Positions 40,725-49,793 of a stretch of 64,000 nt of DNA are shown in pieces. The stretch covers positions 4,588,001 through 4,652,000 of the forward strand of contig NZ_CP107772.1 of NCBI RefSeq assembly GCF_036345155.1, given 5' to 3'. A program made the translations under genes and the position numbers. Every line of letters begins with the position of its first letter. Position 1 is the stretch's first letter. This stretch comes from Streptomyces sp. NBC_00582 (GTDB taxonomy: Bacteria > Actinomycetota > Actinomycetes > Streptomycetales > Streptomycetaceae). The notes beneath the pieces were generated by a model. That model was not told where the DNA came from and made no database searches. It worked only from the letters and a program-made list of their open reading frames with translations.

Positions 40725-41117
40725 TCAGTTGGCGGAGGCGGAGGCGGACGGGGAGGCGGTGCCGGTGGGCAGCGAGGAGCGGCCGGCGCCGCCCGGCGCG
40801 CCCACCTCGTAGCCCACGCCCCCGTTGGGGCGGATGCCGCCCGTGGGGCCCTGCCGGTTCTGGCCGCCTCCGCCGAACGGCAGCAGCGAGGACGGCGTGA
40901 GCGAGGTGCCCCAGCCCATGAAGGCGGCGCCGAGGACGGTCGCGTAGGCGAGGCAGCCGACACCCAGGAGGATGCCGACGCGCCGCAGCAGCTTGGACCT
41001 GCGTCCGGAGTTGTCCACGAACACGGGGCCGTCGGCGGCGTTGCCCCCGCGTTTGCGACGGCGACCGCGAACGGCGTCATGACTATCGACGGCAGGCTCG
41101 GAAGACTCGGAATGCAT
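40725..41117 (-). CDS. Small single-pass membrane protein of the exopolysaccharide locus
   Basis: A 130-aa protein with a basic cytosolic N-terminus (RGRRRKRGG; RRSKLLRR), one transmembrane helix (about residues 47-67, VGILLGVGCLAYATVLGAAFM) and an outer Gly/Pro/Ser-rich low-complexity tail. No recognised domain. It sits 19 bp before the deacetylase/GT2 gene in the same direction and is probably an accessory of that complex. ATG 41117. Confidence 0.7.
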   Translation of the reverse strand: MHSESSEPAVDSHDAVRGRRRKRGGNAADGPVFVDNSGRRSKLLRRVGILLGVGCLAYATVLGAAFMGWGTSLTPSSLLPFGGGGQNRQGPTGGIRPNGGVGYEVGAPGGAGRSSLPTGTASPSASASAN

Positions 41118-41424
41118 TCCCCGGATATTAGGGAGTCTTTATGTGCCGGGAACCCGGAAATCCATGTGAGAGACCCATGAGAAATCCCTTAACCTGTCTC
41201 TTTCCTGAGAGTCTCTCAGAAAGCCTGCGCGGGGAGCCCTCGATGGGGGAGGGTTGAATGCCCCTCTTCGGGGGGTGATTGTCCGTTTTTGCCGTGCCGT
41301 GTCCGTGAGGCCCCTGTACGTTCACTGTCCAGAATTTGTGCGGCTTCATGTGAGACATTTTCGCTTGGAATACGTACTCCTATTTTCCCCTGAGACACAA
41401 ATCACGAGAGCGGGTGCATGTCAC
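41118..41424. other. Divergent intergenic region: exopolysaccharide locus and GH18 lipoprotein promoters
   Basis: This 307-bp region is noticeably lower in GC. It holds a perfect CTGAGAG-T-CTCTCAG palindrome (41205-41219), a CCCC/GGGG hairpin near 41261-41274 followed within about 12 bp by TTTTT (41286-41290), and T-rich stretches on both sides of 41300-41400 suitable for promoters. No gene seen. Confidence 0.55.
41205..41219. promoter_or_regulatory. Palindrome CTGAGAG-T-CTCTCAG, possible operator
   Basis: A perfect 7-1-7 inverted repeat 86 bp before the small membrane protein start. Its regulator is unknown. Confidence 0.35.
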
Positions 41425-42462
41425 ATGAGGAGTTTCCTGAAGCCGATGGCGGGGCTCAGTTGCCTGTTTGCCCTGGCCACGGCGGGATGCTCCGCGGGGT
41501 CCGACGGCACATCGGACGCGGCGCCCGAGCCGCCCGATCGCAGCTCGTCGTCCCCGTCGGCGAGCGCCTCGGAGGAGACGTCCTCCCGTACCGCCTACGC
41601 GCCGTACGTCAGTGCGACGGAGGCCGACGACAACGACTCCGCGGGCTCGCCGGCGACGTACAACCTGGCCTTCGTCATCTCCGACGACAGCAGTTGCACG
41701 CCGGAGTGGAACGGGACGGAGGCCGTCGACGACTCGGCGGTGTCGTCCCGTATCTCGGCGCTGACCGATTCCGGCGCCACGGTCCGGGTCTCCTTCGGCG
41801 GGGCCTCCGGCAAGGAGCTGGCGTCGACCTGCGACAGCGCGTCGGCGCTGGCGAAGGCGTACGGCGCGGCCCTGGACGCGGCCGGCTCCGGCCAGGCCGA
41901 CTTCGACATCGAGGGTGACGAGCTGACCGACTCCGGCTCGGTCGCCCTGCGCTCGAAGGCGATCGCGCTGCTCCAGGAGGAGCGGTCGGATCTGGAGGTC
42001 TCCTTCACCCTGCCGGTGATGCCGTCCGGGCTCGACGACGACGGGCTCGCGCTGCTGGAGTCCGCGAACAAGTACGACGTGCAGGTCTCCACGGTCAATC
42101 TGATGACGATGAACTACGGCGAGTCGTACGCGGGGGACATGGGGGCGTACGCGATCACCTCGGCGAAGGCGGCGCATGAGCAGTTGCGGGAGGTCTTCGG
42201 GACGTCGGACGAGACGGCGTGGAAGGGGATGGCGCTCACGTCGATGATCGGTACGAATGACGTGGACGGCGAGACGTTCTCGCTCGCGGACGCGGCCGAG
42301 GTGCGGGAGTTCGCGGAGGAGAAGGGGGTCGCGTGGGTGTCGATGTGGGCGACGTTTCGGGATCAGCAGTGTGAGGACGGGACGGACACGGATGACGCGT
42401 TGACCAATTGCAGTGGGGTTTCGCAGAGTTCGGGGGCATTCGGGGAGGCGTTCTCGGGGTAG
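41425..42462 (+). CDS. GH18 (chitinase-like) lipoprotein
   Basis: A 345-aa exported lipoprotein: signal peptide with lipobox ATAGC (Cys about residue 21), Ser-rich linker to about residue 50, then a single TIM-barrel-like domain. Pieces that match family 18 glycosidases: YNLAFVISDDSSCTPEW, TVRVSFGGASGKELAS, the catalytic-strand motif ADFDIEGDEL (last Glu as acid), and NLMTMNYGESYAGDMG. There is no chitin-binding module. It may act on chitin or on an aminosugar polymer such as the one made by the divergent neighbouring locus. ATG 41425 follows a GTGCATGTCAC leader without a strong ribosome site. Confidence 0.82.
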   Translation: MRSFLKPMAGLSCLFALATAGCSAGSDGTSDAAPEPPDRSSSSPSASASEETSSRTAYAPYVSATEADDNDSAGSPATYNLAFVISDDSSCTPEWNGTEAVDDSAVSSRISALTDSGATVRVSFGGASGKELASTCDSASALAKAYGAALDAAGSGQADFDIEGDELTDSGSVALRSKAIALLQEERSDLEVSFTLPVMPSGLDDDGLALLESANKYDVQVSTVNLMTMNYGESYAGDMGAYAITSAKAAHEQLREVFGTSDETAWKGMALTSMIGTNDVDGETFSLADAAEVREFAEEKGVAWVSMWATFRDQQCEDGTDTDDALTNCSGVSQSSGAFGEAFSG

Positions 42463-42483
42463 GGGGTGGGAGGTTCTGTCGTA

Positions 42484-42535
42484 CGCCGGGTGCGGGTGCG
42501 TCGTGGTTGGTCGCGCGGTTCCCCGCGCCCCCAGG
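42484..42535. repeat. Dispersed Streptomyces intergenic repeat (REP-like)
   Basis: Between the convergent GH18 and imidazolonepropionase-like genes lies GGGTGCGGGTGCGTCGTGG followed by TTGGTCGCGCGGTTCCCCGC and GCCCCCA. I recognise this wording as a very common intergenic repeat of Streptomyces chromosomes. Part of it can fold (GCGCGG...CCGCGC). Only one copy lies in the window, so repetition itself cannot be shown here. Confidence 0.55.
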
Positions 42536-42538
42536 AAC

Positions 42539-43186
42539 TCACCTGGACCGGTACAGCAATCTGCCCCCGATCACCGTTGCCACGCAGCAGGTCGCGCCCA
42601 TGGTCGTCAGTGTCTCCTCGTTCTCCGCGTCGAAGACCGTGAAGGTGGCGGGCAGGCCGGCGAGCGGGAGCAGGGGCATCAGGGCGGTCTCGGCCAGGCT
42701 CCGTCCGGCCAGCGGGTCAAGGCTCGGCGGGCCCGCGGGGTCCGCGAACCGCTCCTCGACGCTCACCCCCGCCCGGCGTACGGCGTCCACCACGGCGGGC
42801 CGCCGCAGATTCCCGGCGACCGCCACGGTCCCGTGTGCCAGCAGCCGCTGTACGCCCCGCCGCGCGCTCGCGCCCCAGCGGGCGTCGGTCATCGGCAGGG
42901 CCGCGAGGGCCGCGCCGGTGAGCGGCTCGGTGCCGAGTTCGTCGGCCTCGCGCGGGTCCGGATGGTAGGCCCGTTCGAGGAGTTCGGGACCGTACGGGTT
43001 CAGCAGCCCGGGGGCGAGGAGCCCGGGCCAGCGCCGGACACGGGCGGTCGGACGCGCGTCCGCCAGCTCCTCGTACGGGCCGACGGCCGCGATCTCCCTG
43101 CCCTCGACCAGGATCGCGCCGTCGGGCAGGGAAGGCCGCTCGGGATCACCGAACACCAGCAGGCCGGCGGTGTGAATCGTCAGCAA
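42539..43186 (-). CDS. Imidazolonepropionase-like domain protein (amidohydrolase-related)
   Basis: A 215-aa protein with the amidohydrolase beta-sandwich start (LLVFGDPERPSLPDGAILVEGREIAAVGPYEEL), then APGLLNPYG where true amidohydrolases have the metal-binding HxH. That motif and the rest of the catalytic barrel are missing, so it is unlikely to be a hydrolase as such. It follows mqnC by 7 bp on the same strand and is probably co-transcribed with it. The start is TTG 43186. Function unknown. Confidence 0.75.
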   Translation of the reverse strand: MLTIHTAGLLVFGDPERPSLPDGAILVEGREIAAVGPYEELADARPTARVRRWPGLLAPGLLNPYGPELLERAYHPDPREADELGTEPLTGAALAALPMTDARWGASARRGVQRLLAHGTVAVAGNLRRPAVVDAVRRAGVSVEERFADPAGPPSLDPLAGRSLAETALMPLLPLAGLPATFTVFDAENEETLTTMGATCCVATVIGGRLLYRSR

Positions 43187-43193
43187 CGCGGCC

Positions 43194-44393
43194 CTAGTTG
43201 GAAGCGAGCAGCTTCAACTCGGGGTGGGCCGTGCCGCCTTCGATGGCGGTCGAGGAGATGTGAGACATCACACGCTCGTCGACGGGGTCGTTGGCGGGGT
43301 CGTCGTGGACGACGAGGTGCTCGTAGGTGGTGGACCGCTGGGCGGGGACACGGCCCGCCTTGCGGATCAGGTCGATGATCTCCAGCCGGTTGGAGCGGTG
43401 CTTGGCGCCGGCCGAGGAGACGACGTTCTCCTCCAGCATGATCGAGCCGAGGTCGTCCGCGCCGTAGTGCAGGGAGAGCTGGCCCACCTCCTTGCCGGTG
43501 GTGAGCCAGGAGCCCTGGATGTGCTGGATGTTGTCCATGAAGAGGCGCGCGATGGCGATCATCCGCAGGTACTCGAAGAGGGTCGCCTGCGTGCGGCCCT
43601 TCAGATGGTTGTTCTCGGGCTGGTAGGTGTACGGGATGAAGGCCCGGAAGCCACCCGTCCGGTCCTGTACGTCACGGATCATCCGCAGGTGCTCGATCCG
43701 CTCGGCGTTGGTCTCGCCGGTGCCCATGAGCATGGTGGACGTGGACTCGACGCCCAGCCCGTGCGCGGTCTCCATGATCTCCAGCCAGCGCTCGCCGGAC
43801 TCCTTCAGGGGCGCGATGGCCTTGCGGGGCCGCGCGGGCAGCAGTTCCGCGCCGGCGCCGGCGAAGGAGTCGAGACCGGCCGCGTGAATGCGGCTGATGG
43901 CCTCCTCGACCGACACGCCGGAGATCCGGGCCATGTGCTCGACCTCGGAGGCGCCCAGCGAGTGGATCACGAGCTGGGGGTAGGCCTCCTTGATGGCGGA
44001 GAAGTGCTTCTCGTAGTACTCGACGCCGTAGTCGGGGTGGTGGCCGCCCTGGAACATGATCTGGGTGCCGCCGAGTTCGACGGTCTCGGCGCAGCGGCGC
44101 AGGATGTCGTCGAGGTCGCGGGTCCAGCCCTTCGCCGTGTCCTTGGGGGCGGCGTAGAAGGCGCAGAACTTGCACGCCGTGACACACACGTTCGTGTAGT
44201 TGATGTTCCGCTCGATGATGTACGTCGCGATGTGCTCGGTCCCGGCGTACTTACGGCGGCGTACGGCGTCGGCGGCGGCGCCCAGAGCGTGCAGGGGCGC
44301 GTCGCGGTAGAGGTCGAGCGCCTCCTCCGGGGTGATCCGCCCGCCCTCGGCAGCACGGTCGAGCACAGACTGGAGGTCGGCCTTCTCGGTCAC
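43194..44393 (-). CDS. mqnC: Cyclic dehypoxanthine futalosine synthase
   Basis: A 399-aa radical SAM enzyme of the futalosine menaquinone pathway (EC 1.21.98.1), which closes the ring of dehypoxanthinyl futalosine. The iron-sulfur cysteines are C70, C74 and C77 (VCVTACKFC), followed by FQGGHHPDYGVEYYE, SLGASEVEHMARISG and HIQGSWLTTGKEVGQLSLHYGADDLGS. The start is GTG 44393 (MTEKADLQ) because AAAGGGA lies 8 nt before it; the in-frame TTG 21 bp upstream overlaps that site. S. coelicolor MqnC is SCO4550. Confidence 0.95.
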   Translation of the reverse strand: MTEKADLQSVLDRAAEGGRITPEEALDLYRDAPLHALGAAADAVRRRKYAGTEHIATYIIERNINYTNVCVTACKFCAFYAAPKDTAKGWTRDLDDILRRCAETVELGGTQIMFQGGHHPDYGVEYYEKHFSAIKEAYPQLVIHSLGASEVEHMARISGVSVEEAISRIHAAGLDSFAGAGAELLPARPRKAIAPLKESGERWLEIMETAHGLGVESTSTMLMGTGETNAERIEHLRMIRDVQDRTGGFRAFIPYTYQPENNHLKGRTQATLFEYLRMIAIARLFMDNIQHIQGSWLTTGKEVGQLSLHYGADDLGSIMLEENVVSSAGAKHRSNRLEIIDLIRKAGRVPAQRSTTYEHLVVHDDPANDPVDERVMSHISSTAIEGGTAHPELKLLASN

Positions 44394-44466
44394 CGGAAGC
44401 GTCCCTTTCGTCAAGGGTTGTGTACGGACCGAACCAGCCTACGCCAGCGTTTTCCCGCACCTCACC

Positions 44467-45495
44467 TCAGGCCGCGTACGCGCCGATCAACAGCCCCAGG
44501 AAGGCTCCCGTGAGCATGAAGGGGCCGAAGGGGACGGTGGAGTGGCGGGTGGCGCGGCCGAGGAGGGTGAGGGTGATGCCGTAGAGGGCGCCGAGGAGGA
44601 AGGCGGCGAAGGTGCCCAGCATGAGGGTGGGCCAGCCGTACCAGCCGAGGACGGCACCGGTGCCCAGGGCCAGTTTCACATCGCCGAAGGCCAGACCGCC
44701 GGGGTTGACGAGGTGCAGGAGGAGATGGCCGGCGGCCAGGGCCAGCGAGCCCAGGAGGGCCGTCGTCCAGCGTCCGGCGTGCTCGGGCAGCACGGCGGCC
44801 GCGCCGAGGAGGGCCAGGGCGGCGGCCGCGAGGGGCAGGGTGAGGGGGTCGGGCAGCCGCTGGACCCGTATGTCCACGACGGCCAGCAGAACGCCGACCG
44901 GGGCCAGCAGCAGCCATACGGCCAGTTCCGGGCGGACACCGGTGGCCGCGGCGAGCGCCGCGCAGAGGAGGGCGGTGACCGTGGGGAGCAGCAGGGCGCC
45001 AGGACCGTACGACGGAGTGGACGGCGTCGGTGACGAAGAAGTGGGCTGCGTCGAGGCCGACGGGGTGGACGGCGTCAGGGACGAAGAAGTGGACGACGTC
45101 GGCGCCGACGGAGTGGACGGCGTCAGGGACGAAGAAGTGGACGACGTCGGCGCCGACGGAGTGGACGGCGTCGGGGACGAAGGAGTGGGCGGCGTCGGTG
45201 CGAGCCGGCCGGCGGTCGGGGGTGGGGTGCCGGGGGCGAGGATTGCGCGGCGGCCGCACTCCTCCGCGTGCGCCGGGCCGGCGGGGGTGGCGCAGGTGCC
45301 GCAGCGGGCCCGGCCGAGCCAGCCGCGCAGCGGGTGTCCCGCCGGGCAGGTGCCGCGCCAGCCGTCCGCCGCCTGCTCCGGCCGGACCGAGAATCGGTAG
45401 GCGGGGCGCGGCAGAAGGGCTCCCGCGAGGACGCCCCACACCGCGGCGACGGTGACCAGGGTGAGGGTGCCGGGGGGTGCGGTGAGCGAGGTCAT
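44467..45495 (-). CDS. Type IV prepilin peptidase-like protein (A24 family) with Ser/Thr/Pro repeat insert
   Basis: A 342-aa membrane protein. Helix 1 (about 10-28) is followed by a cytosolic part with CPAGHPLRGWLGRARCGTC, reminiscent of the cysteine-rich loop of full-length prepilin peptidases. Then comes a roughly 65-residue insert built of SLTPSTPSAPTSSTSS repeats (about residues 100-165), and six helices. The active-site aspartates would be in VVDIRVQRLPD (about 203-213) and NPGGLAFGDVKLAL. No pilin, ATPase or secretion genes are near, so its substrate is elsewhere in the genome. ATG 45495 lies 10 bp after the kinase stop and is probably in one operon with it. Confidence 0.8.
   Translation of the reverse strand: MTSLTAPPGTLTLVTVAAVWGVLAGALLPRPAYRFSVRPEQAADGWRGTCPAGHPLRGWLGRARCGTCATPAGPAHAEECGRRAILAPGTPPPTAGRLAPTPPTPSSPTPSTPSAPTSSTSSSLTPSTPSAPTSSTSSSLTPSTPSASTQPTSSSPTPSTPSYGPGALLLPTVTALLCAALAAATGVRPELAVWLLLAPVGVLLAVVDIRVQRLPDPLTLPLAAAALALLGAAAVLPEHAGRWTTALLGSLALAAGHLLLHLVNPGGLAFGDVKLALGTGAVLGWYGWPTLMLGTFAAFLLGALYGITLTLLGRATRHSTVPFGPFMLTGAFLGLLIGAYAA
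45012..45195. repeat. 48-bp tandem repeat within the prepilin-peptidase-like gene
   Basis: About 3.7 copies of a 48-bp unit; the unit begins GACGGAGTGGACGGCGTCAG. The two central copies are nearly identical and the outer ones diverged. It encodes the 16-residue SLTPSTPSAPTSSTSS repeat on the minus strand. Confidence 0.9.
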
Positions 45496-45505
45496 CGGCC
45501 GTCTC

Positions 45506-47164
45506 CTACCCGACCTTGGCCAGGCGGGCCGTCGGGTTGCCCTCCGCGCTGCTGTCCGACGTGTAGGTGAGGTCGTCGCCGGTCGGGGTGAAGCGGATCG
45601 TGTGGGGGGTGGGGTTGCAGCCGGAGTGGTTCGACTTCGCGCCCACCGAGCCGGCGACGACCTCCTTCGCCGTCACCTTCTTCAGCGTCAGCTCGTCGAC
45701 GCAGACCCCGCCCAGCACATCGGTCTGCCGCAGTTCGCCCAGTTTCCCGCCCACGGCGGCCTGCCGCAGGGTCACCCGGAAGGTGCCCATGGGGAGCGTG
45801 CCGCCGAGCCCGGTGCCCTCGCCCTCCCAGGTGCCGACGTAGCGGGCCGGGAGGGCGCCGGTCGCCTCGCCGTCGACGGCGCTCGACGCGGCCGTCGGCA
45901 CCGCCGAGTGCGCGCCGCTCCCGGCGTCCGAGTTCGCGTCGCCGCCACCCGGCAGCAGGTCGAGAACGAACACCGAGCCGACCGTCACCGCGGCCAGCGC
46001 GGCCGCGACCGACAGCGCGACGGTGCAGCTCAGCCGCCGTCCGCGCCCGCCCTCCCCCGGCGCCGCCGCGGCCGACACGGTGACGGACACCTTCCCGGGG
46101 CGCCCGTCGTCGCCGCCCTGCCGCGGAACGGGCGTGTCCGCCGGAGTCACCGGGACCGCGTCCATCACCGGCGGCGGCCCGAACTCCCCCGCGGCCACCG
46201 GCTGCTCCGCCGCCACCGCCACCCGGCTGAACCCCACCGGCCCGGAAGCCGCGACCTCCGCGCCCGTCGCCTCCAGGTTCAGCAGCTGTACGGCGCTCCG
46301 CCCGACCTGTTCCACCAGCGCCCCCGGCAGCCACCCGCCCGCCACCAGCCGTGCCGCGCCCTCCGGAGCGAGCCGCCGGGCCAGTTCGGCGGGGGCCGGC
46401 CGGGCCGACGGGTCCTTGGCCAGACAGCCCTCGACGACCTCCCGCAGCGGCCCCGGCTCCAACGCCCCGAGCGCGGGCTCCTCATGGACGACCTTGTAGA
46501 GCAGCGCGGCCGACGAGTCGCCGGGGAAGGGCGGTTCACCGGTCGCCGCGTACGCCAGCACCGCGCCGAAGGAGAAGACGTCGGCCGCGCCGGAGACGCC
46601 CTGGCCGAGGATCTGCTCCGGGGCCATGTATCCGGGGGAGCCGACGGAGACGCCGGTCGAGGTGAGCGAGGCCGTGCCGTCCGTCGCGCGCGCGATGCCG
46701 AAGTCGATGAGCAGCGGGCCGTCCACGGTGAGCAGCACGTTGGAGGGCTTCACGTCCCGGTGCACCAGCCCCAGTTCGTGCACGGCCGCCAGCGCCTCCG
46801 CGAGCCCCGCGCCCAGCGCCCGTACGGTGCGCTCGGGCAGGGGGCCGTGGGCGGCGACGGCCGCGGCCAGCGAGGGGCCCGCCGCGTAGGCCGTGGCGAC
46901 CCAGGGCACGGCCGCCTCCGGGTCCGCGTCGAGCACCGGCGCGGTCCAGGCGCCGCCGACCCGCCGGGCGGCCTCCACCTCGCGCCGGAAGCGGGCGCGG
47001 AACTCCTCGTCGAGGGCGAGGTGCGGATGCACGATCTTCACGGCGACCGTACGGCCCCCCGCGCTGCGGCCCAGATAGACCCGGCCCATCCCGCCGGAGC
47101 CGAGCCGGCCGAGCAGCCGGTAGGGCCCGACGGCCGTGGATTCGTCGGCTCCGAGCGGCTGCAT
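45506..47164 (-). CDS. Membrane-anchored serine/threonine protein kinase
   Basis: A 552-aa Hanks-type kinase. Gly-rich loop LGSGGMGRVYLG (21-32), VAVK (Lys 43), HRDVKPSN (135-142), DFGIA (154-158), SPGYMAPEQ and DVFSFGAVL are all present, so it should be active. A linker to about residue 400 leads to one transmembrane helix (about 405-425, VALSVAAALAAVTVGSVFVL). The extracellular domain of about 120 residues contains WEGEGTGLGGTLPMGTFRVTL and a Cys pair (GVCVDE, SGCNPT). It has no PASTA repeats, so the signal sensed is unknown. ATG 47164 with GGGGGAAGGGG upstream. Confidence 0.92.
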   Translation of the reverse strand: MQPLGADESTAVGPYRLLGRLGSGGMGRVYLGRSAGGRTVAVKIVHPHLALDEEFRARFRREVEAARRVGGAWTAPVLDADPEAAVPWVATAYAAGPSLAAAVAAHGPLPERTVRALGAGLAEALAAVHELGLVHRDVKPSNVLLTVDGPLLIDFGIARATDGTASLTSTGVSVGSPGYMAPEQILGQGVSGAADVFSFGAVLAYAATGEPPFPGDSSAALLYKVVHEEPALGALEPGPLREVVEGCLAKDPSARPAPAELARRLAPEGAARLVAGGWLPGALVEQVGRSAVQLLNLEATGAEVAASGPVGFSRVAVAAEQPVAAGEFGPPPVMDAVPVTPADTPVPRQGGDDGRPGKVSVTVSAAAAPGEGGRGRRLSCTVALSVAAALAAVTVGSVFVLDLLPGGGDANSDAGSGAHSAVPTAASSAVDGEATGALPARYVGTWEGEGTGLGGTLPMGTFRVTLRQAAVGGKLGELRQTDVLGGVCVDELTLKKVTAKEVVAGSVGAKSNHSGCNPTPHTIRFTPTGDDLTYTSDSSAEGNPTARLAKVG

Positions 47165-47292
47165 GCCGTTCCCCTTCCCCCGCCTGCGCATTGGGTCGCA
47201 CAAGCGATTCATCGTCCGGCTCTGACAACACCCGGGGCAATGCTGGCACCGATCCTGACGAACAGTCGCCGGTACGGAAGGACAGGGCAACC

Positions 47293-47413
47293 GTGAAGAT
47301 CCTGAGAAGACCCGCGGCCCCAAGGGGGGGAAGCCACGTGTGTGGACGCGATCGGCGGCCAGGACGGGAACACCCAGCCGGCCACCGTGGAGGCCTTCGA
47401 CATCGACCAGTGA
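47293..47413 (+). pseudogene. Possible small gene or remnant with a frame break at a seven-G run
   Basis: GTG 47293 opens a frame reading VKILRRPAAPRG. At a run of seven G (47324-47330), the plausible continuation lies one frame over: EATCVDAIGGQDGNTQ then PATVEAFDIDQ and stop at 47413. Removing one G would join them into a peptide of about 37 residues. Alternatively a 23-residue peptide starts at GTG 47342 behind AAGGGGGGG. I do not recognise either. A sequencing or assembly error in the G-run is possible. Confidence 0.3.
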
Positions 47414-47437
47414 CCCGCCGGTGCCCCGGCCGGCCGC

Positions 47438-48295
<858 letters not shown>

Positions 48296-48570
48296 CTAGC
48301 CCCGGTGGAGTACGCTTCGGACTCCGACCCCCGGGTCAACCCCTTCACGGGATGTTCAAACATCCGGGTGACGTGATCTTGACCCCTATTGCTTTCGGCT
48401 GCCCACATGCTAGGCTCGCCGCAAGTTGCAGTTTGGTTTCCCTTGCAGTACAGAGCCTGCGGAGCATGTAACCGCGGGCTCTTGACATTTTCAGACGTAT
48501 GCATTGTGCGGCACTGCTTTCACCTTGCAGGTTCTGGAGCAGGGCAACCCTTTGGGCCCAAGGAGGGCTT

Positions 48571-48774
48571 ATGGCTACCGGAACCGTGAAGTGGTTCAAC
48601 GCCGAAAAGGGCTTTGGCTTCATCGCCCAGGAAGGCGGCGGCCCCGACGTCTTCGTCCACTACTCCGCGATCAACGCCTCGGGTTTCCGTTCTCTCGAGG
48701 AGAACCAGCAGGTCTCCTTCGACGTGACGCAGGGCCCGAAGGGTCCGCAGGCGGAGAACGTCACCCCCGTGTGA
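48571..48774 (+). CDS. Cold-shock domain protein (CspA family)
   Basis: A 67-aa single-stranded nucleic-acid-binding protein, one cold-shock domain. RNP1 is KGFGFIAQ (about 13-20) and RNP2 is VFVHYSAI (about 27-34). ATG 48571 has AAGGAGG 6 nt upstream. It is preceded by 284 bp of unusually T-rich, lower-GC DNA, consistent with the long structured leaders of cold-shock mRNAs. A TTGACA at 48482-48487 is a possible -35 box. A clear terminator follows. Confidence 0.95.
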   Translation: MATGTVKWFNAEKGFGFIAQEGGGPDVFVHYSAINASGFRSLEENQQVSFDVTQGPKGPQAENVTPV

Positions 48775-48815
48775 CGATCTCGCCACCTGTGATCGCAATC
48801 TGAAAGCAGTACCCA

Positions 48816-48853
48816 AGGAGCCCCGCGCCAGCCGGCACGGGGCTCCTGCCTTT
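48816..48853 (+). terminator. Rho-independent terminator of the cold-shock gene
   Basis: AGGAGCCCCG (48816-48825) pairs with CGGGGCTCCT (48838-48847), a perfect 10-bp stem with a 12-nt loop, followed by GCCTTT. It lies 41 bp after the stop. Confidence 0.88.
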
Positions 48854-49079
48854 CCCGGTGAATTTCCGGTGAATTCCAGAGCTCTCCGCTCCGGCCGCCC
48901 CTCGCCCCCCTCGCCCCCCGTCGGCCCGCCACGGCCATTCGCCCGCGACGCTCACTCGTCCGGGTGGTGCACGGGGTGATCTCCCCGGCCGCCGCAGTGC
49001 CGCGGGCAGCAGCGGAACCGGCCGGAAAGCGATGCCGGGGCGACGTCGTTGTCAGTCGTGTTGGCTAAGGTCCCCGCCC

Positions 49080-49790
49080 ATGACCGACACCACCGACACG
49101 ACCGGGATCACCCCCACCGACGACACCACCGCCTCCGCCGGCCCCGCCTTCGTCACCGCCACCCGCACCTTCTACGACGCCATCGCCGAGGACTACGCCG
49201 AGCGCTACCGCGACGAGATGGCGGCCAGGCCGCTGGAGCGGGCCCTGCTGACGGCGTACGCCGAGCTGGTCGCCCCCGGGGGCCGCGTGGCGGACCTGGG
49301 GTGCGGGCCCGGGCGGGTGACGGGGTTCCTCGCCGGGCGGGGGCTCGACGTGTTCGGGCTGGACCTGTCGGCGTCGATGCTCGCGATCGCGCGCCGCGAG
49401 AACCCGGGGATCCGCTTCGCACAGGGCTCGATGCTGAAGCTGGACCTGCCCGACGGGCGGCTCGCCGGGGTGGTCTCCTTCTACTCCTCCATCCACACCC
49501 CGCTGGAGGAGCTGCCCGCCCTCTTCGCCGAGTTCCACCGCGTCCTCGCCCCCGGAAGCCCCCTCTTCCTCGGCTTCCAGGTCGGTGACGAGCCCCGGCA
49601 CCACGATCGGCCCTGGGGCCACCCGGTGGCCCTGGACTTCCTCCGCAGGCGCCCGGAGCCGATGACCGAGCTGCTGACGGCGGCCGGCTTCGTCCCGTTG
49701 TCGTGCACGGTACGGGAGCCGGACACCGCCGGCGGCGAGACGACCCCGCACGCCTTCCTGATCCTGCGAAAGCCGGCCGAGGCCGGCTGA
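49080..49790 (+). CDS. Class I SAM-dependent methyltransferase
   Basis: A 236-aa enzyme of the Methyltransf_11/25 type. SAM motif I is VADLGCGPGRVTGFLA (about 70-85), motif II VFGLDLSASMLAIAR, and post motif LDLPDGRLAGVVSFYSSIHT. The first 20 residues are Thr/Asp-rich. The substrate is unknown and the neighbours give no hint. ATG 49080 with AAGG upstream. It ends 3 bp from the convergent binding-protein stop. Confidence 0.85.
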   Translation: MTDTTDTTGITPTDDTTASAGPAFVTATRTFYDAIAEDYAERYRDEMAARPLERALLTAYAELVAPGGRVADLGCGPGRVTGFLAGRGLDVFGLDLSASMLAIARRENPGIRFAQGSMLKLDLPDGRLAGVVSFYSSIHTPLEELPALFAEFHRVLAPGSPLFLGFQVGDEPRHHDRPWGHPVALDFLRRRPEPMTELLTAAGFVPLSCTVREPDTAGGETTPHAFLILRKPAEAG

Positions 49791-49793
49791 CGG

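Noticed and set aside
36987..41117. Secondary-metabolite biosynthetic cluster
   Set aside because: The genes are envelope polysaccharide enzymes; no NRPS, PKS, terpene or RiPP machinery accompanies them.
47342..47413. Lanthipeptide or lasso precursor (peptide ending TVEAFDIDQ)
   Set aside because: There is no modification enzyme nearby and no Cys/Ser/Thr-rich core after the acidic stretch; kept only as a possible remnant.
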